Source of the DNA: Sulfurimonas sp.
GTDB taxonomy: Bacteria; Campylobacterota; Campylobacteria; Campylobacterales; Sulfurimonadaceae
Length of the DNA stretch: 8,340 bases
Reading direction: 5' to 3'
NCBI GenBank assembly: GCA_003978475.1
Contig: QNZR01000126.1
Location: 1-8,340, forward strand
In this document: one piece after another, positions 6,943-8,340 of the stretch
Position numbering within the stretch: position 1 is the first letter of the stretch
Layout: every line of letters starts with the position of its first letter
The notes under the pieces: generated by a model
Told to the model about the DNA's origin: nothing
The model's database searches: none
The model's input: the letters and a program-made list of their open reading frames with translations, nothing else
Position numbers and translations under genes: made by a program

Positions 6943-8340
6943 GAATTGCTCTCCCGTGTGGTTTCTTTTTGGAAATGGTGCCGATGGTGATGCATTTTCG
7001 GTTTTTTGAGCATCTTGTTCGCCAGATACGGGGTGAACACATATGCAATGAGAAGTGATGCAAATAGTGCAACGGGAACATTGTAGGGAATGGGTTTCAT
7101 AAACTCACCCATCATGCCGCCGACAAATGCCATGGGCACCATGGTTAATATAATGGCGAGGGTGGCAATATTGGTCGGTGCACCGATCTCATCAGTAGCA
7201 GTAATCATAATCTCCTCTTTACTGTGATTGGGTGTATCGTGCTCATGCATATGACGGTGAATGTTTTCAATCACAATAATGGCGGCATCAACCAACAGCC
7301 CCAGACTCAAAAGAAAGGCAAAGAGGGTAATACGGTTAATGGTTTGACCGGTAAGGTAGGCAATAAAAAGCGTGATTGCCAAAATGGCGGGGACGGTAAA
7401 AGTGACAATAAGAGACTCTCGCCACCCTAAGGCGACGACGAGAACAATAGCGATGATGACAATAGTAATAAGCAGGTGGCTGACCAGCTCATTGACTGCT
7501 TCATTGGCACGCTCTCCGTAATTTCTTGTAATGACATAGCCGATACCCTCAGCTTCGAGTGCCGCCTTATGGGTCTGAAGACTGTCTAAAACGCCTTCGG
7601 CAACGGTGACGGCATTGGTACCTTTGAGTTTGGAGACCGTCATGGTGATCTGATGTCCGGCATTGCGGAAAAGCACCGGAGCATCAGCATCTTTCTCCTC
7701 CTCTTTCACGTCCGCATCATGTTTCTTCTCATGTCCCAGCTGATAGGTGATGTAAGCACTTCGATAATTCTGGATATCGTAAGAGTAATCCACTTTGGCA
7801 ATATTTTTCAGATAGATGGGAGAACCCATATACTGCGCCACGATCAACTCTTTGAGGTCATCGATGTCATCTATGGCATTCTTCACACCGAAGACGACCA
7901 GATGCCCTGTTCCTGTCTCTGTATCTATCTGCGGTGCATTGGAGGAGATGGACTTGATGGACTTCGCCACCTGCCCTAAAGAGATGTGGTAACCCGAGAG
8001 TTTATGCAAGTCTATCAGTACATTGAACTGGGGGCGTTTGATCCCTTTGAGCGTGGTTTTGGACACATTGTCCAGGGCATTGATATCCTGCTGTATATCG
8101 CGGATCATTTTATAGAGTTTGATGGTCTCTTCTGGCTTGTTCGGGCTGTCGTCAATCTTGTAGAAAGCCACTGTCAAAATAGGAATGTCGATGTCGATGT
8201 CAAAAGGTTTGACCAGAGGCGGCATGGTACCTTTGGGCAGTTTATCCATGTTTTGCATGACTTTATCGTAAAGTTTGAGGTTGGAGGATTCTCTGTTCTC
8301 CCCGATGAAGTACTGCACATTGACCATACCAAAGTTGTTC
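6939..8340 (-). CDS. RND efflux transporter permease, N-terminal half (partial, start outside window)
   Basis: First half of the same RND exporter. The first Met in the window (8327) is internal: the frame continues to the window edge, and the region matches the RND porter domain pattern (VNVQYFIGENRESSNLKLYDKV), so the start, TM1 and about 150 residues lie outside. Counting from that Met: porter subdomains to about 280, TM2 (about 284-300), TM3, and TM4 with SLGLLVDAAIIVIEN (341-355). There AcrB Asp407 is kept as Asp347 but Asp408 is Ala348. TM5 and TM6 follow (about 383-435). A very charged loop (EKKHDADVKEEEKDADA, 200-216) sits in the periplasmic part. Two histidine-rich stretches lie on the cytoplasmic side: 357-368, and the tail MHHHRHHF at 445-452. 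The protein stops at 462, just after TM6, and hands over to the C-terminal half by an ATGA overlap. Substrate and adaptor unknown. Confidence 0.9.
   Translation of the reverse strand, partial: NNFGMVNVQYFIGENRESSNLKLYDKVMQNMDKLPKGTMPPLVKPFDIDIDIPILTVAFYKIDDSPNKPEETIKLYKMIRDIQQDINALDNVSKTTLKGIKRPQFNVLIDLHKLSGYHISLGQVAKSIKSISSNAPQIDTETGTGHLVVFGVKNAIDDIDDLKELIVAQYMGSPIYLKNIAKVDYSYDIQNYRSAYITYQLGHEKKHDADVKEEEKDADAPVLFRNAGHQITMTVSKLKGTNAVTVAEGVLDSLQTHKAALEAEGIGYVITRNYGERANEAVNELVSHLLITIVIIAIVLVVALGWRESLIVTFTVPAILAITLFIAYLTGQTINRITLFAFLLSLGLLVDAAIIVIENIHRHMHEHDTPNHSKEEIMITATDEIGAPTNIATLAIILTMVPMAFVGGMMGEFMKPIPYNVPVALFASLLIAYVFTPYLANKMLKKPKMHHHRHHFQKETTRESNS
6951..6955 (-). promoter_or_regulatory. 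Ribosome binding site of the RND C-terminal half
   Basis: Minus strand GGGAG ends 8 nt before the ATG at 6942, inside the last codons of the upstream half. It is good enough to support reinitiation or independent initiation of the second half and is the main argument for a genuine two-gene arrangement. Confidence 0.5.

Noticed and set aside
7653..7979. Plus-strand open frame of 108 codons
   Set aside because: It is antisense to the RND porter region with no recognisable domain or start signal.
8185..8201. Short tandem repeat (atgtcg, nearly three copies)
   Set aside because: It simply encodes Asp-Ile-Asp-Ile-Asp-Ile inside the RND gene and keeps the frame; too short to treat as a repeat element.
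8325..8327. ATG at 8327 as the start of the RND N-half
   Set aside because: The frame stays open to the window edge (Asn-Asn-Phe-Gly before it) and the sequence here is mid-porter domain; TM1 and the true start must lie outside.

Overview
All genes in this window lie on the minus strand, so transcription runs from the right end to the left. The window holds two export machines. At the right is an RND-family inner-membrane efflux transporter carried on two adjacent reading frames. To its left is a type I secretion system (T1SS) of the LapB/LapC/LapE (LssB) kind: outer-membrane channel, ABC transporter, then membrane-fusion protein. Moderate AT content, dense packing, Lys/Asp/Ile-rich proteins and a mix of RND and LapBCE-type genes would fit a free-living Campylobacterota (Sulfurimonas/Sulfurovum-like), but that is inference; no marker gene is present.

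Layout in transcription order: (1) 8340-6939, N-terminal half of an RND permease, entering from outside the window; (2) 6942-5269, C-terminal half of the same permease, joined by an ATGA stop/start overlap; (3) 162-bp intergenic stretch with a perfect 13-bp inverted repeat and a good extended -10 promoter; (4) 5106-3298, a TolC-family channel fused at its C-terminus to an OmpA-type peptidoglycan-binding domain; (5) 131-bp intergenic stretch with an RNA-type hairpin and a consensus TATAAT; (6) 3166-1013, T1SS ABC transporter with a degenerate (non-proteolytic) C39-like N-terminal domain; (7) 1026-1, HlyD-family adaptor, overlapping the ABC gene by 14 bp and running off the left end. No gene-free stretch exceeds 300 bases.

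How they work together: the HlyD adaptor and the ABC transporter form the inner-membrane part of a one-step exporter and dock on the TolC-like channel, which here appears to carry its own cell-wall anchor. The degenerate C39 domain points to C-terminal-signal substrates, typically large RTX adhesins or other RTX proteins; none is encoded in the window. The RND halves together supply the full 12-helix core and the proton-relay residues, which are split between the two polypeptides. Its own adaptor is not in the window.

Most worth a second look: the TolC-OmpA fusion, and the two-frame RND gene, where the second frame is open upstream past short A-tracts, so a true split gene, recoding, and a one-base indel all remain possible.
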